The notes under the pieces: model-generated
Told to the model about the DNA's origin: nothing
The model's database searches: none
Seen by the model: only the letters and a program-made list of their open reading frames with translations
Source: Archilochus colubris
Taxonomy: Eukaryota; Chordata; Aves; Apodiformes; Trochilidae
Assembly (NCBI GenBank): GCA_023079485.1
Contig: CM041083.1
Coordinates: forward strand, 153,716,552-153,780,551
Direction of reading: 5' to 3'
Length of the DNA: 64,000 nt
In this document: in pieces, positions 38,801 to 51,309 of the stretch
Layout: the number at the start of each line of letters is the position of its first letter
Position numbering within the stretch: the first letter of the stretch is position 1
Program-made: the position numbers and the translations under genes

Positions 38801-41084
38801 GCCTTTCACAAAGTAGGTAAACTTTGTTCACAGAGAAAGGGGACTGTGCTTAAGACTCCAATCAGAATAATTGAATGTGCATCAAGGAATTGACTCTAAT
38901 AAACCCTTGTTAATTGTGTAGATAATACTTTTGTGTTAAAAAGTATTTGCCTGTGTCAAAACTGTACTTTTACTCATCAAGTACCAAACTGAATTTTAAC
39001 TGTCAAGATATTATTTAAGAGATAAGCCCCTTCTTTAAAACATTTTAATCCAGTGAAGGTATACTTCTTAGATTACTATCCCTTCTGTTCTTCTGTGTGG
39101 ACAAAAAGAACATTGCCAATTGAGACCTGGAGAATATCAAGAGTGATTTAATGGAGGCAAAATTTGAGTCCATGGGGGCCCAAGCAGTTTCATCAAATGA
39201 AAGACATACATTGATTCATATTTTAACAGCATAAACTAAGCCGGGGAGCCAGAGAGATACTGATGGCAATAATTTTGCTACAGTTTAACACGGATGGTTG
39301 GGGTGGGGAGAAAAATCTGTTGATTAAGAATAGCTTTGATATATTTTTAAAAGAGTAGAGAAATGCTGGATCGAGAAACAGTTTCATATTTTCAATGTGT
39401 CCACATCAGTTGCTCTTTGATTATATGACTCTTCTTTAAAAGGTTTAAGTTGGTGAATTACTCAGAGCAGTTTAGTTGTTAAACTAATAACCAAGGGACA
39501 GAAAAAAAATAACCTCTCAAAAAATTTAGTTAGTTCATGTAATAATTATTGAGAAAGGGAAACAGTTCTTGTAGTTTTAATAATTAAAGCTTGGGACCAA
39601 CATTTTCATTGCTCAACATTCTGAAATTCCAGATACATTTTACAGAAATGTACTCCTGTCTCTTGAGAAACCTCAAGGTGAAAACATGGAACAAGTTGGG
39701 AACAGTTCCTTCAAGAATTATGCAGTAATTGAATATACTTCTCTAGCATCATAGTTTTGGAAACGTACGCATTCCACATATACCTATTTTGAGATTCTAT
39801 ATTTCTTTCTGTTGCTGGAAGGTCCAGCAACAGGTAGATGTCTCATATATTTTTTGTTTCAGCATTAGGAGGAAGGACACAGAATAGCTCTGCCATGTCA
39901 CTGCTATTTTTTTTTTTGTCACTGTTCCACAACTGTGATTATTAAACCTGCTTCACCTGAATCATACCATTGTATGCTACTTTATTGCAGTTGCATACTT
40001 CGTTCTTAACCTTTGTTGGTGAAAATAAGGTTGTCCACTATATCCTCTTTTTTTTTGTTGGCTTTCTTCAAATTCTTAAGTTATGAAGCACAGCTTTGAT
40101 ATCTCAAAGGATTTCTAAATTCTTAAGTTTCAGGGCTTTTGGCTTTGTATTGAACTATTTCTATTGTTCACTGTCTTAATCTTTCCTCTTCTTGTCTGTT
40201 TATTCTGTTTAATAAGATGTGAAAGTTTTTATATGTTCTCTAAAATGCAAAAACTAAATGAGAAATGGTTCACTATATACTGATTTCAATACTATCAAGT
40301 TTTTGCATATCATTTTAGCAGTAGTGATAAAACCTGAAAGCCAACTTGAATTAATTGATATAGGGCTTTCTGACTGAACTATAGGTTATCTGCTTGAAAG
40401 TGTAAAATACATTCCAATAACGGCCACACAGGCCTTTTGTATTTCATTCATTAAGGAGTCAAAATGCAACACTTCAGTAAGCTCAGCTCAGTTGCTGAGG
40501 CATATACTTTAAGAAAAGAAAATCTATTTCATATAATTTCATAAAGTAGCATTCAAATATGGTTATCAAAAATTTTAAATGTTTATTCTGATGTGATTGA
40601 ACAACAGCAATTTATCTCCTGCCTGGCTCACCATATAGCAAGACAAATAATTTGTCTTTGTCAGTGTATATTGTTCTAGGGAGTACTGTTTGCTTTACTT
40701 TTGGGAACTGGTAGTACTGGTTTATTTATCTTTATGTGGCTAAACGCTGAGATTAAGGGAATAAATTAATAATGTTATGGCAAATTGTTATTTTTTACCT
40801 ATGTTGCCTTAATTTTTTTGTTTGTTTTTTGTTTTGTTTTTGTTTTTGTAAATCCAGTGTACTAGCCTCAGACTTGTCATTTTCAAAAAATATAGTTTAA
40901 TGTGAACATTTGTTTTAATCCTTTTGTGAATTATAACTGCTATTAAAAGTTCTGTTCTGAGGCTATGAGCCACCTCCTGGTAAGAACACCTGGGCACATA
41001 TAATGTTATGTGGGAAGACAAGCTCCATAACCCCAAATGTCTCCCCTTTCTCCTTTTCTTCAGATTTTTTTTTTAGTAGAACAT
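35851..41084. other. 5.2-kb AT-rich stretch, no gene recognised
   Basis: No CR1 tail or clear LTR. 36070-36340 has a reverse-complement poly(A)-signal-like TTTATT and moderate GC and might be an old minus-strand LTR, but evidence is weak. T/G-rich tract at 40815-40850. Short frames lack motifs. Confidence 0.45.
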
Positions 41085-41350
41085 CATACAGTATGGGATA
41101 ACCTTTATGTCATTTGGGGTCAGATGTCCCAGCTGTTTCTCCTCCTAGCCTCTTATGCAACCCCAAACTATTCATTGGAGCGGAGAGAGTCAGAAATATG
41201 AAAGGCTTTGACCCTATTCAAACACTGTTCAGCAATAATAAAAACACTGTTGTGCTGTCAACACTATTTTAGTAACATCTAGAGAAAAACATCGCCATAC
41301 GGGCCGCAGTGAAATAATTTTACTTCATCTTAAACATACGTACTACCTCA
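41085..41350 (-). mobile_element. ERV LTR fragment, 5' part, minus strand
   Basis: Blocks CATTTGGGGTCAGATGTCCC, GCTGTTTCTCCTCCTAGCCT, TTCAGCAATAATAAAAACAC, GCTGTCAACACTATTTTAG and CATACGGGC match, in reverse complement, the U3 start of a common avian ERV LTR family whose forward 5' end begins TGT(C/A)CTGG. The right end is near 41350. The poly(A)/U5 half is missing. Confidence 0.62.
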
Positions 41351-42016
41351 GCTCACTCAAAAATAGGCATGAAGGTTGAGACTCAGATGTACAATGATAA
41401 ACATGTAGTGACATTTAAAAGGTCTGAGCTCATCATCAGTAACCTTGTATACGCTGTTCAGAATGATGAATGTCTCTCTGAGACTTTCAGCTAGTGCTGT
41501 ACACTACATATAAGGTACCTTTGATACTTCCTAATATCTGAAATTTGAGCAGATATATGTTAGGTAATTTAATCCCAGTACAAAGGTACCCGTTTTAGTA
41601 GGCTGATCAAAAGGTATTTTTAGAACACTCCCGTAACACATCAGAAAGGTTAGTCACTCCTTTCTTACTTCCTAGGCATCCATCTACCTCCTTACTTTGT
41701 TGATTCATTGTAAGTGCTCTGCAGACCCAGTTACATGCAGCTGAGAGGTTTAGGTTATGAGAAGAATACAGTTGTGTTAATGAAAAAACCCCTCTCTATA
41801 ACTTGAAGTTTATTAGTAGTAAAAAATTAATAATGATGGATATATTTTTTAAATAATTCCTTTAAAAATGTTGTTAGATTCATAAAATCAATGCATACCT
41901 ATCTTAAAATCATAGGGTTTTATGCTGATTTATAATTTATGTTTCCTTATAGAAATAATGCAGCTTGTATCAAGTTGTTTTCTTATTTTTTCTGTGGGAA
42001 GAAAAATGTTAAACTT
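41351..42016. other. AT-rich sequence, no gene recognised
   Basis: No feature was found. Confidence 0.45.
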
Positions 42017-42960
42017 AGAATCATAGAATCACAGAATCATAGAATGAGTACAGCTGGAAAGCACCCTAAACATCATTTAGTTCCAACTCCCATCATGGGC
42101 ATGGACTCCTCTCACTAGACCAGGCTGCTCAAAGACCCATCCAACCTGACCTTGCATGCTCCCTGGCAGGGGACATACACAATCTGTTCAAGTGTCTCAC
42201 CACACCCACAGGAAAGAATTTTTTACTGTGCACTGTGTACTGTACCACAATACTCCAGGTGGTGTCTCACCAGAGCAGAGTAGAAAGAGAGAATCACTGC
42301 CCTTGAACAGCTGTCTGTGATTCTTTTGATGCCACCTGTAGAGTAACAAGGCAACCAGGTGCCTCTAATTGCCAAGGAGTGGGTGTGAGCATGTATCAAG
42401 TCCACCGGTGCCTGGTTAGGGCAGGCCCCCTACTGAGCATGAGCAGGACCAGGGGGCCAATAAAAGGCGAGGCTCACACCCACAGAGCAGCTCACTCTTG
42501 GGCTAGGCAACAGAGAGGTCAGTGGCTCTTTGAGCCACAGGACTGATCTAGGCTAGTTCCACTCTGTGAGCTATAGACTTAGAGCGCTGCTTGCAAGTCT
42601 TTATTACGACACCTGGTTAAGACCTTGAGGTGCTGATCCCTAAGAAAGGTTCGTCTCGCAATAGCCACCCAGGATACAGTTGTTTTTTTGGGCTGCAAAT
42701 GCACATTGACAGCTCATGTTAACTTCTGGTCCACTATCATCCCTGAGTCCTTCTCCTCAGGGCTGCCCTAGTCCCCAGTCCTTTCTCCTCCCAACCTCTA
42801 TTCACCACACATCTTGGTGTTATCAGAAAACTTTCTGAGAGTGCTTTCGATTCCACTGCCCATGTCACCAACAAAGATGTTAAATAGCTCTGGTCTGAGT
42901 ACTGATCCTTGAGGAACACCACTCATTACAAGTCTCCATTTGGACACTGAGCCGTTAATT
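42017..42960 (-). mobile_element. CR1 LINE, split by a solo LTR
   Basis: The 3' end at the left has three tail units (ATAGAATCACAGAATCATAG). The 3' block and ORF2 C-terminal region follow (VILSFYSALVRHHLEY at 42240-42290, minus). At 42337 an unrelated 327-bp insert begins; CR1 resumes at 42670 (CAGGATACAGTTG..GGGCTGC) and runs to about 42960 in the RT motif C neighbourhood. An internal deletion near 42228 removes CR1 sequence. Confidence 0.9.
42337..42663 (+). mobile_element. Solo ERV LTR (327 bp) with 6-bp target-site duplication
   Basis: The insert begins TGTAGAGTAACAAGG and ends TCTCGCAATA. It is flanked by GCCACC at 42331-42336 and 42664-42669, and the CR1 sequence is continuous without it. 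A CCAATAAAAGG element (42457-42467) is the likely CCAAT/TATA core. Upstream and downstream of it are perfect inverted repeats: GTGGGTGTGAGC (42379-42390) with GCTCACACCCAC (42472-42483), and GGCCCCCT (42424-42431) with AGGGGGCC (42451-42458). A 6-bp duplication fits alpha/beta-type (class II) ERVs. The terminal TA where CA is expected suggests a mutated last base. No poly(A) signal separate from the core was seen. Confidence 0.82.
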
Positions 42961-43084
42961 CATACACAGTCAAAATGATATTATGTCATATGCTCAGTTG
43001 CAGTGCATAGAATATTCAGACAACACAATTTTAATTTTAGTGTCTTTTTTTATTTGTCAGAGTTTTAATGATATAACACAAAAA

Positions 43085-43304
43085 GAGACCTTGAACACAA
43101 GAGGGAAATTTTTTGACTATGAGGATAGTCAGACACTGGAATGGTCTCTCACAGAAAATGGTGGATTCTTTGGAAAGTTTTAGATCTCAGCTCAAAGGGG
43201 TTCTGAGACATATCATATAAACAATAATATTAGAAGGGCTGGACCAGATGATCCTTGAGGTCCCTTCCACCCTGACATTTTATGCTTCTATGATTCTATG
43301 AATT
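43085..43304 (+). mobile_element. Short CR1 3' end, plus strand
   Basis: GACTATGAGGATAGTCAGAC, then GGAATGGTCTCTCACAGAAA, GGGCTGGACCAGATGATCCT and CCCTTCCACCCTGAC, ending CTTCTATGATTCTATGAATT, is a CR1 3' end in forward orientation with two tail units. It faces the minus-strand CR1 that ends at 42960. Confidence 0.9.
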
Positions 43305-44344
43305 GACTGATAATTCAATGGCATATAATTTGCCAAAAAAAAGTATCATAGAAGAAAAACATATAAACCTCTTATTTGCAATAATTTTTCAAAATAAAAA
43401 ACATGTTTTGCATCAAGTCAGTACTGAGAGCATTTTATTTCAGCTTAAGAATTACGTTTTTGATTCACTAAGAGCTGATTTACACACGTGAAAGAATAAA
43501 GAGGCTGTGATGTTGTCTTTCATTAATGAATTCACTTTTATTATGAGAAGTGGAGAAACATTCAAAGAATATAGATAGGATTAGATAATCTGAACATTTT
43601 AAATAATTAAGAATCTATATCAAGAACCCTTGCTATTAATCTGATTAAGAGAAAAACCAAAACCAAAGATACTACTGAAATAATATGGCAAGATATTCCA
43701 ATGAACAGAGTATCTTAATATAACATGAGTTGTTTTTCTTTCCACCTCCTAGAAGATGAACAGTTTACAGATGGAGAAAGTATGATGGTTCAAGCTAGGC
43801 TTTGGATCTTGGACTTCTTGTACTAGATACATATGACTGAGTAATGAATCATCAAGTCTACTACTGTAGATAATAAAATACATGGATATGGAATCAGATG
43901 CAAATGTCACCAGTTGTTACGTTAGAAGCCTCAGTAGGAATGAGGAAAATTATGGTAAATTAAATAAACAAGCAAATAAATAAATATATCAGGGAAGCAG
44001 ATGAAATTAAAATAGTACAAATAAATTCTCAGATCCTGCAAGGGTCATTCAGAAGTCTAATATAAATCTCTAGGAGTACCTAAGGTATTCAGAAGTTTCA
44101 TTCTACAAGATGTGATACTAAGGAAAGGCTGCTGATGCGTGCTGTTTCTGAAATCCAATTATTCCCTCAGATGTGGTAGGATTCTTCATTAGGAACACGA
44201 GTAGGAAGAAAAGAGCTAGCCCATGACAGGACTGCTGCTTGTCCTCCCTTCCTCCTTTTGTTTCCCAATGCACACTCCTGGGTAAATCCTCTTGGGTCTT
44301 ATCTGGAACTCTTGGTCTGTGGAACAAATGAAAGAGAAGGTTTG
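43305..44344. other. AT-rich sequence, no gene recognised
   Basis: No feature was found; short frames only. Confidence 0.45.
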
Positions 44345-44640
44345 TGTTGTGGATACACTGACCAGGAGTTAAGTAGCCACAAAAATATTTACTCCTTCCC
44401 ATACCCCCAGTGGGATGAGGGAGGAAAGGGTAAGAAAACAAATGAGAAAATTCATGGGCTGAGATAAAGACAATGCAAGAAGTGAAGAAAGACAAAAAAG
44501 AACAAAGAAGTTGTGCAAAGGTAATTACTCATTGCCTCCCACAAGCAGACTGCTACCCAGCCAGTGCCTGAGCAACAGATACCTTGGAAGATAAAGCCTC
44601 CATCCTTCAAGTTAGATATCTAATGCTGCTTGATATTTCA
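44345..44640 (-). mobile_element. ERV LTR fragment, 3' part, minus strand
   Basis: On the minus strand the order is GTCTTTATCTCAGCCCATGA, then CATCCCACTGGGGG, then GTGGCTACTTAACTCCTGGT and a terminal CCACAACA whose last base is at 44345. Upstream on the same strand is TGCTCAGGCACTGGCTGGG, then CTGCTTGTGGGAGG. These are the ordered blocks of the avian ERVL-like LTR U3-R-U5. No primer-binding site follows the CCACAACA, so it is a solo LTR. The 5' boundary is uncertain (about 44640). Confidence 0.72.
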
Positions 44641-45590
44641 GTGGTTATTCTCCTAGACATCCATCTGTCAATCAGGAAGTTAGTGTGTCTTCTGTGTCCT
44701 AATTTTCAGCATCCTGAAGTTATCTCAAAAGTACTGAAACCTCTCATTTATCACTATAAAGTACATACGGCAAAGAATGAAGAAAAGAAAGACTAGATAA
44801 GAAGATATGCTGTATTCCATTGTTAATTACTGGAAAAATTGTTTCCTGTAAGCTGTTATAAGCCCTTGTGATATATTGTTTTTCCCTGTATGCAGTCTTC
44901 CCCCAAAATTTTCAAGGTGAGCTTCTGTTCAGAAATAAACTGACCAAAATTTAGATGTTTACATGTAGAGAATTTTTTAATATTTTAGTGTCATATGAAA
45001 TGTCTCTAGAATATCCAAGATACTTACATAGGTCTAGCACAGGGCAGAAAAAATAGCCAGGGAACTGTGCAGCAGGGGTGAAAAGTGAAGGTAAAGCAGA
45101 ATATTCAGAAGTATTGAAAACATCATTGGATATCTACTCAAATATCACTACAGTCCCTACATTTGAGAAATTTATTCTAGGATCATTTTGATTGCCCACC
45201 CATAGATGTCCAATGGGGATTCATAGGGCAAATCTATTAGTTTGGAGAAATTTACTAGACACCTTAGAATTTTATGAGCTTCATCTCACCCTATTGTCTT
45301 AATTTCCTCTGGTATTGCTTTCTTAACAGTTCTCACACACTACTACGAAAGAAGATATTTGGTATGATTGTATACTACTAAGCAACTGGTTGTACAAAAA
45401 TTACTAAATAATTGGGTTAGGTTTTTTTAGTTTTTAGAAATAGAGGATTTTGTTTGTTCTTTATTAACGTAGAGGTACTCTAAGAGGTACTTAGAGTAAG
45501 TATTTTTAGTAGGATATCTTGAGTCATTGAGTCTACACAATGTAGGCTTTGTTGGAGATGAATGAATAAATTGAAATGCAACATACCATC
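44641..45590. other. AT-rich sequence, no gene recognised
   Basis: Might contain more of the flanking LTRs in diverged form; nothing could be aligned by eye. Confidence 0.4.
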
Positions 45591-46366
45591 TGTCACACTC
45601 AGACTTAACCCTAACTTGCTTATTTAACTTCCTTTAACTTGACTGGTAAGATGTGTGGAGATTCTTTCAGATGGGCCAGTCTGAACTGAATGGGACACCT
45701 GGTCTCCTGCTGCAACTGACTGACTTATGCTAATGACAGCTCTCCTCCTGGGGAGGAGTTTTCACTCTCCTTAGGGAACAAAAGAGCAGCACTGGAATGG
45801 TAGGAATTTGGAGACATATAAGCAAGACTGAGGTCTTGAGACCCACCACACCATCTTGCACTGGGCTCTGTCCACGACTGGAACAACATCTTGAACAAGA
45901 AACTCACTGGACAAATAGACCCCTGGTGGTGACTTTCTCTAACTGTCTCTCATTCTCTTCTTTCTTTCCCACTTTCTTACTCTTTTCTTTCCCGTCTCTT
46001 TCTTTCTCTCTCTCTGTCTCTCTTTTCCTTTTATTTTCTCTTTTCCTCTCTCTTTTGGCTGGCAACATAATTGCCATACCTTCACCAGGTTCTATCTATT
46101 GCTTTTGTTAATTTTATGCTTTCACCTGACCCTTAGTGATTGAAATTTGTTCTCGTGGATCCACAAAAACAAAAACAAAAACAAAAACAAAAAAAATTAA
46201 AAAGAATTAGTGTGACTTCTACAGTTTCATTAAAGCTGTGTAATTTAGTCTCCAACCTGTCAGTCTCTCTCCCTTATTTTTTCTCCTTTCTCGATCAAAG
46301 TGGGGAGGGAGATTTATAGAGAGCACTTGTCATTCATTTAATAGCTGGCCCAGTGTTAAAGCATGA
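45591..46366 (+). mobile_element. Probable solo ERV LTR, plus strand
   Basis: A TATA-like ACATATAAGC lies at 45814-45823, followed by a long pyrimidine-rich leader (45940-46062). A 38-bp terminal block at 46329-46366 (GTCATTCATTTAATAGCTGG onward) matches 32 of 38 positions of the end of the LTR at 55553-56016. A hairpin CTCCTCC-TGG-GGAGGAG lies near 45740-45757 in U3. The start at 45591 (TGTCACACTC) is an estimate. A CAAAAA microsatellite expanded inside the 3' third. Confidence 0.55.
46162..46197. repeat. (CAAAAA)n short microsatellite
   Basis: Four to five ACAAAA units ending in an A run, located inside the LTR at 45591-46366. Confidence 0.9.
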
Positions 46367-47784
46367 AAATGTTATTCTGGTTGTATGTTTCTATAACTGT
46401 TTTATCTATCAGAAGTTAAATATAGGGTGCAGGGAATGATTGTGGTGATGAAATGATTTCTATTTTCAAGTATATTGGTAAGGGAAATAGAAGATGTGAC
46501 TGTTATCTCTCTCAAAAAACGTCACTGGTTGGACTTAGAAAATGGCTGTACAGTCAATTGGATATAGGTGAAGTTCATTTCTTGAGTTAACCTAGTGTAT
46601 GGGAACATTAAAATATGTTTTAATATTTCTGTTCAGAGGATTTCACAGATTATTTCAAGTCCCACTATCTGGTGTGCTTGGAAATATTGTAGAGTAAAAC
46701 TGTCAGTAGCAGTCACTATACTAGTTTTGTCTTCACCAATAAAGACTTGTATTCTTGCCAAAAATTTTGTGGAATTTTAGACTCTTCTCGGTCTTATTTC
46801 TTCATCATGTGTTAGTCAGGGGACACCACTTATGAAAGATAATTAATTAAAAATAAAAGTAGTAAAAAACCTGAGACTGAGAAACATGAATCATAATTGT
46901 CAGACTCTAAAACATCTCAATGTTGCATTAACAATTACTTTTTTCTATTAAATTTCTACAGTCATGACTACTTTGAAATAACATTAAATATTAATATATA
47001 TGTGATGTAAATAATCTATTAATTTTTATTTATTAGTTTTAAGTGGAAAATAGCTATTGAATTATGGAATATTAAGTATTCAATTACGCAATTGAACTTT
47101 CAGCATAAATATACAATAACTGCTGTACTTATCTGTTTTATCTACAGTGATAAAGCATTCAGAATAATTCATATTTCACTTCTAAGCAATTTAGTGAATA
47201 TTTTTTCCCCACATATCATTAATTAATTCTGATGAATATTGTGGAATGAATTCTAAGTAGAGGTTGAATTATGAAAAAAAAGTATGAAAAATTGTACAAA
47301 AGTATTATGCACATTTGATGCTCTTTTGCTGAAAATCTCTAGACGTCTCATTATATTATTGAGAGCTCTGCTTTTAAATAAACAATTAAATATAAGTTTC
47401 CAGAAGAAAACATATTTTCTTTCCAAAAGTTTTGTTTTCTTTTTGTACTTTCACAAAATTATTGATAGCCAGGGTATCATTTCGTAGGATGTCACCTTTT
47501 GGTATCGAATAACCAAACATATTTGCAGCAAAGTTGCATAAGGTTATCCAAAGCTTTTAGCCTTTAAGGCAAACCAGTCTCAAGTGGGCTAAAAAAGTAT
47601 TGAAGTAAATACACATCATGCTGGTCACACATATGTAAAATTCTTGTGCAGTACTTTGAGACACCTGCGCAAACACATCATAGGGGAGTTTTAGATGTTG
47701 CAGAAATGCCTTGGCTTTTTTTATTTTTGTAGGGCAGTCTCCCTGATACTCTGCAAATACTATTACAGATGCTGCTCTTGGGGG
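46367..47784. other. AT-rich sequence, no gene recognised
   Basis: No element recognised; short frames only. Confidence 0.45.
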
Positions 47785-48425
47785 CATTGGTCAACAGCCA
47801 GCTGAATGCAAAAACCAGTATTGTGTCCAGGTGCTCAAGAACATCAACAGCATTCTGGCTTGGATCAGAAACAGTGTGGTCAGCAGGACTAAGAAAGTCT
47901 GTCCCCCTGCACTAGACACTGGTGAGGCTGCACCTTGAATATTGAGTTCTGGTTTAGGTTCCTCACTATAGGAAGGACTCCAGGGCACTGGAATGCATCC
48001 AAAGAAGGGCAGCAAAACAGGTCAAAGGTTTGGAGAATAACTCCTGTGAGGAGCATCTGAGGAAACTGGAAAAAAAGATGCTGAGGGGAGAACTTATTGC
48101 TCTCTACAATTACCCAGAAGGAGGCTGTAGTGAAGTGCATACTGGTCTTTTTTTCCATGCAACAAGATATAGGACAAGAGGAAATGACTTTGTTACACCA
48201 GGGGAGGTTTAGATTGGATATTAGGAAAAACTCCTTTACCGAAAGGGTTGTCAGGCGCTGGAACAGGTTGCCCTGAGAAGTGGTTGAGTCACCATCTCTA
48301 GAGGTATTGAAAAGACATGTAGATGTGGTGTTTAAGAACATGGTTTAGTGACAGACTTGTCTGTGCTAGCTTAGCAGTTGGCCTTGATCTTTAAGGTCTT
48401 TTCCAACAATAATGATTCTATCATG
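47785..48425 (+). mobile_element. CR1 LINE, 5'-truncated, plus strand
   Basis: Forward CR1 words in order: AACAGCCAGCTGAATG, GCATTCTGGCTTGGATCAGA, ACTGGTGAGGCTGCACCTTG, GCTCTCTACAATTACC, GGGGAGGTTTAGATTGGATA, then the 3' UTR and a terminal AATGATTCTATCATG. The frame is broken, and a small deletion near 48073 removes part of the FSLEK region. Length is about 640 bp. Confidence 0.92.
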
Positions 48426-48603
48426 CTGGGATGAATGACCAGGGCAATAGAGACCAGTGCTTGGTGCAGTGCTGCCAGAGCAAGATGTGAATCTTGGGGT
48501 GGTCCAATCCCGTGCTTCCTGTATATTTCCTGTTGTGTGTCTGAATCTTGCTGGGTAGTTTCATTGAGTCTGAAGATGAAGATGCATTCCTCATCTTCCA
48601 AGT
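48426..48603. other. Spacer between two same-strand CR1 copies
   Basis: 178 bp with no CR1 similarity that I can see; unassigned. Confidence 0.4.
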
Positions 48604-49016
48604 CCTGTGAGGAGCAGCTGAGGGAACTGGGATTGTTCAGTTTGGAAGAGGAGGCAGAGGGGAGACTTAATCTCTCTCTACAACTACCTGAAAGGAGGTT
48701 GTAGGGAGATGTGTGCTGGCCTCTTCTCCCAAGTAAGTAACAAAAGAATCAGAGGAAATGGCCTGAAGTTTCACCAGGGGAGGTTTGGACTAAATATGAA
48801 GAAGAATTTCTTTACTGAGAGAGTAGTTGGAAAGTGGAATAAACTGCCCAGGGAGGTGGTGGAGTCACCATCCCTGGAGATATTAAAAAAAGAATGTGTA
48901 CATGTGGCACTTCACGACATGGGGTAGTGGGCATGGTGTATATTTCTGGATTGAGAGTTCAGCTCTGTGATCTTACAGGTCTTTTCCAACCATGACAGTT
49001 CTATGATTCTATGATT
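48604..49016 (+). mobile_element. CR1 LINE 3' end, plus strand
   Basis: CCTGTGAGGAGCAGCTGAGG, then GATTGTTCAGTTTGGAAGAG, CTACAACTACCTGAAAGGAG and GGGGAGGTTTGGACTAAATA, ending in GTTCTATGATTCTATGATTG with two tail units. It translates as [20 protein letters not shown] and [16 protein letters not shown], the ORF2 C-terminus, in an almost open frame at 48709-48927. It appears younger (less broken) than the copy just upstream. Confidence 0.93.
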
Positions 49017-51110
49017 GTTTTGCTGTCTATAGCAGCAAGTACCTCAGAAAAATCCCTGGCCTCTTTGAAATATTCACTTCACTCAACTATAATAAAGAAA
49101 TATTAGCAGATGCAGCACTGCTTTGGAACTTGGTTTAGTTTTTCATATCCACTGAGATATCATAACATTTCTTGGCAGATACTATTTTATCAAATAACAG
49201 AAAAGATTCTTATTAGCCCAGAAATCTTCTATTAGCAGAAGAGCTAGAGGTGTCTATCAGAAAGCTTTCCATTGTGTAGAATGTTCTTTGTTTGACCAGC
49301 ACTGGAAAGATAACTTCAGAGAATTATTAGCATCTTTTTCCATTCTTCAAATCTACCAGTGGTCTACTCGGATTTTCTCTGATTTAGTCCCTACACTGTG
49401 AGAGCTCTATAAGATGCACTTGTAGCTGCAAGACTCAGGGGCAAGCAAATCAAAGAAATGCTTCAGGCACATATCAGTGTGAAACTGCTGAAGTCAAGCA
49501 GGATAAAAGTGCTGTGGAGTAAATGTACATTGTATATCTGTGTACCCTTGGGAAATACGGAAGATTGCACCTGTAGCAGGATATAAAAGCACAGAGTGAC
49601 TTTTTTAGCATCACTCTAAAATACTAAAGCAGCATCTTACTGACCATGAGATAGAAAAGTAAGTAGTATTCCTCAGAAGCATTTAAAAATTCTTGTGCTG
49701 ATGCTAGGGTTGAGAATCTTCTAATTTCTGAAAGATATCAGTGTACTTGGTATAAATATTCCTTTGATGACTAGTCTCTAAGTTTTTTTATGTGATTCAA
49801 TAAATTCTGAAGCATTCAGAAGAAGTGAGTTGTTCCTTCTGTGATGCTTCATATGGTGTTAGAACAGCTTTCAAACCTGTTCACTTCATACCATAAATTA
49901 TTACTTGTATGTTTACCAGGGAGATATCCTTGTTAGGAGAAACGAAGAAACAATTCCTCCAGGCTTTAAGAGAATAGATCCTCCAAAAAATTTCTAGTAT
50001 GAGATAGTTTTCCATAACATTCAAGGAAGACCAACACATATGTCATCATATTCTGTAGAGCAATTTTTATCTTCATCTGTGTTAGCAGGGTGTCTTCCAT
50101 TCTCTCATCTCCAAATAGCAAAGCATGAGCTCTCTCTAGAAGCAGAAGTCAAGAAAAAGTACTACATGTTAAAGATACTGTTGTTGATTATCCCAGACTT
50201 GGAAAACTTTGATCCCACCAGGCTGTGCTATTTTTTCAAACACAAAAAATCCAGCTGCCTATGAGTGCTAAGTATTTCTTTCAAATATCAAATGGTGTAA
50301 CTACACCATTTGCATCAGTTTTTGTTTGCTTGCTTTATTTGTGTGTGTGGGGGGAGTTGTGTGTTTTGTTTCTGATTTTTTTGTGCATGGGTTGTATTTT
50401 GGTTTTTTTTTTGTTGTTGCTGTATTGTTTTGGGTTTTGGTTGGATTGTTTAGCTTGTTGTTTTGGTTATGAAAGTGGTTAAATATAGGAACAGGATATC
50501 TAGAGATGTGGAATATCTTTCCTTGGAATTTTCAAGATCTTTCTGGAGAAACCCCTAAAAAATATTATAATTTTGGACCTGCTTAGAGCAATGATGTGGA
50601 CCACATGACATGTAGATGGTTTTTACAACACATTAAAACACATTGTTTTACTAAGAACATAAGACAGAGCATACCAGATTCATTACATTCATGAGGTACA
50701 TTTCTGTTTGTGCTGAATGAACATGTCTTCAAAGTGTCACTCCAGTCTTCAATTGTCTCTGATAAACATTATGAGTTCAGAATGTTTTTCATTTCCTGGA
50801 AGAAAGCACTTTCTGTTATAAATTCAACGGAAAGGAAATTCCCAGTACTTGAAAATCCAAAAGTAACTTTCCTTCTGTTTGTATCTGCATCTGTTATTAT
50901 TCCTTCTATTTGCTTCTATTTGCATTTGAAGATTATTGATGTTAAACATTTTACTCTTCCATTTTTTTTCCCTTCTCCTTCAGTCACAAAGGACATAGGG
51001 GAATGCTGAAATATGGAAAGTCTTTATCATCTCAGCCTTTACTGACCTTCAGGAATCCCAGGCCTCTGGGACCAGAGGGATAGTCTTGAGAAAAGCAGAC
51101 TCACTGCTAG
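49017..51110. other. No gene recognised; T/G-rich tract
   Basis: 50315-50465 is strongly T/G-rich on the plus strand and gives spurious L/F/C frames. The remainder is AT-rich with motif-free frames. Confidence 0.45.
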
Positions 51111-51293
51111 TGAATCAGAGAATCATAGAATCTGCTGAGCTGGAAAGGACTCATCAGGATCATCGAGTCCAACTCCTGTTTCTCTGTAGAACACTCCAAG
51201 AATCACACCAGTTGCCTGTGAGCACCATCCAAATGTTTCTTGAACTCAGGTGGGCTTGGTGCCGTGACCACTTCCTTGAGGAGCTGTTCCGCT
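51111..51293 (-). mobile_element. Short CR1 3' end, minus strand
   Basis: AATCAGAGAATCATAGAATC, then GAGCTGGAAAGGACTCATCA, CATCGAGTCCAACTCCTG and GGTGCCGTGACCACTTCCTT are reverse-complement CR1 3' end words of a subfamily different from the one at 566. 5'-truncated at about 51293. Confidence 0.92.
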
Positions 51294-51309
51294 CCTGTGA
51301 AGGAGCAGG

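Noticed and set aside
47889..48341. 150-codon minus-strand frame
   Set aside because: It is antisense to a plus-strand CR1 and carries no independent signal.
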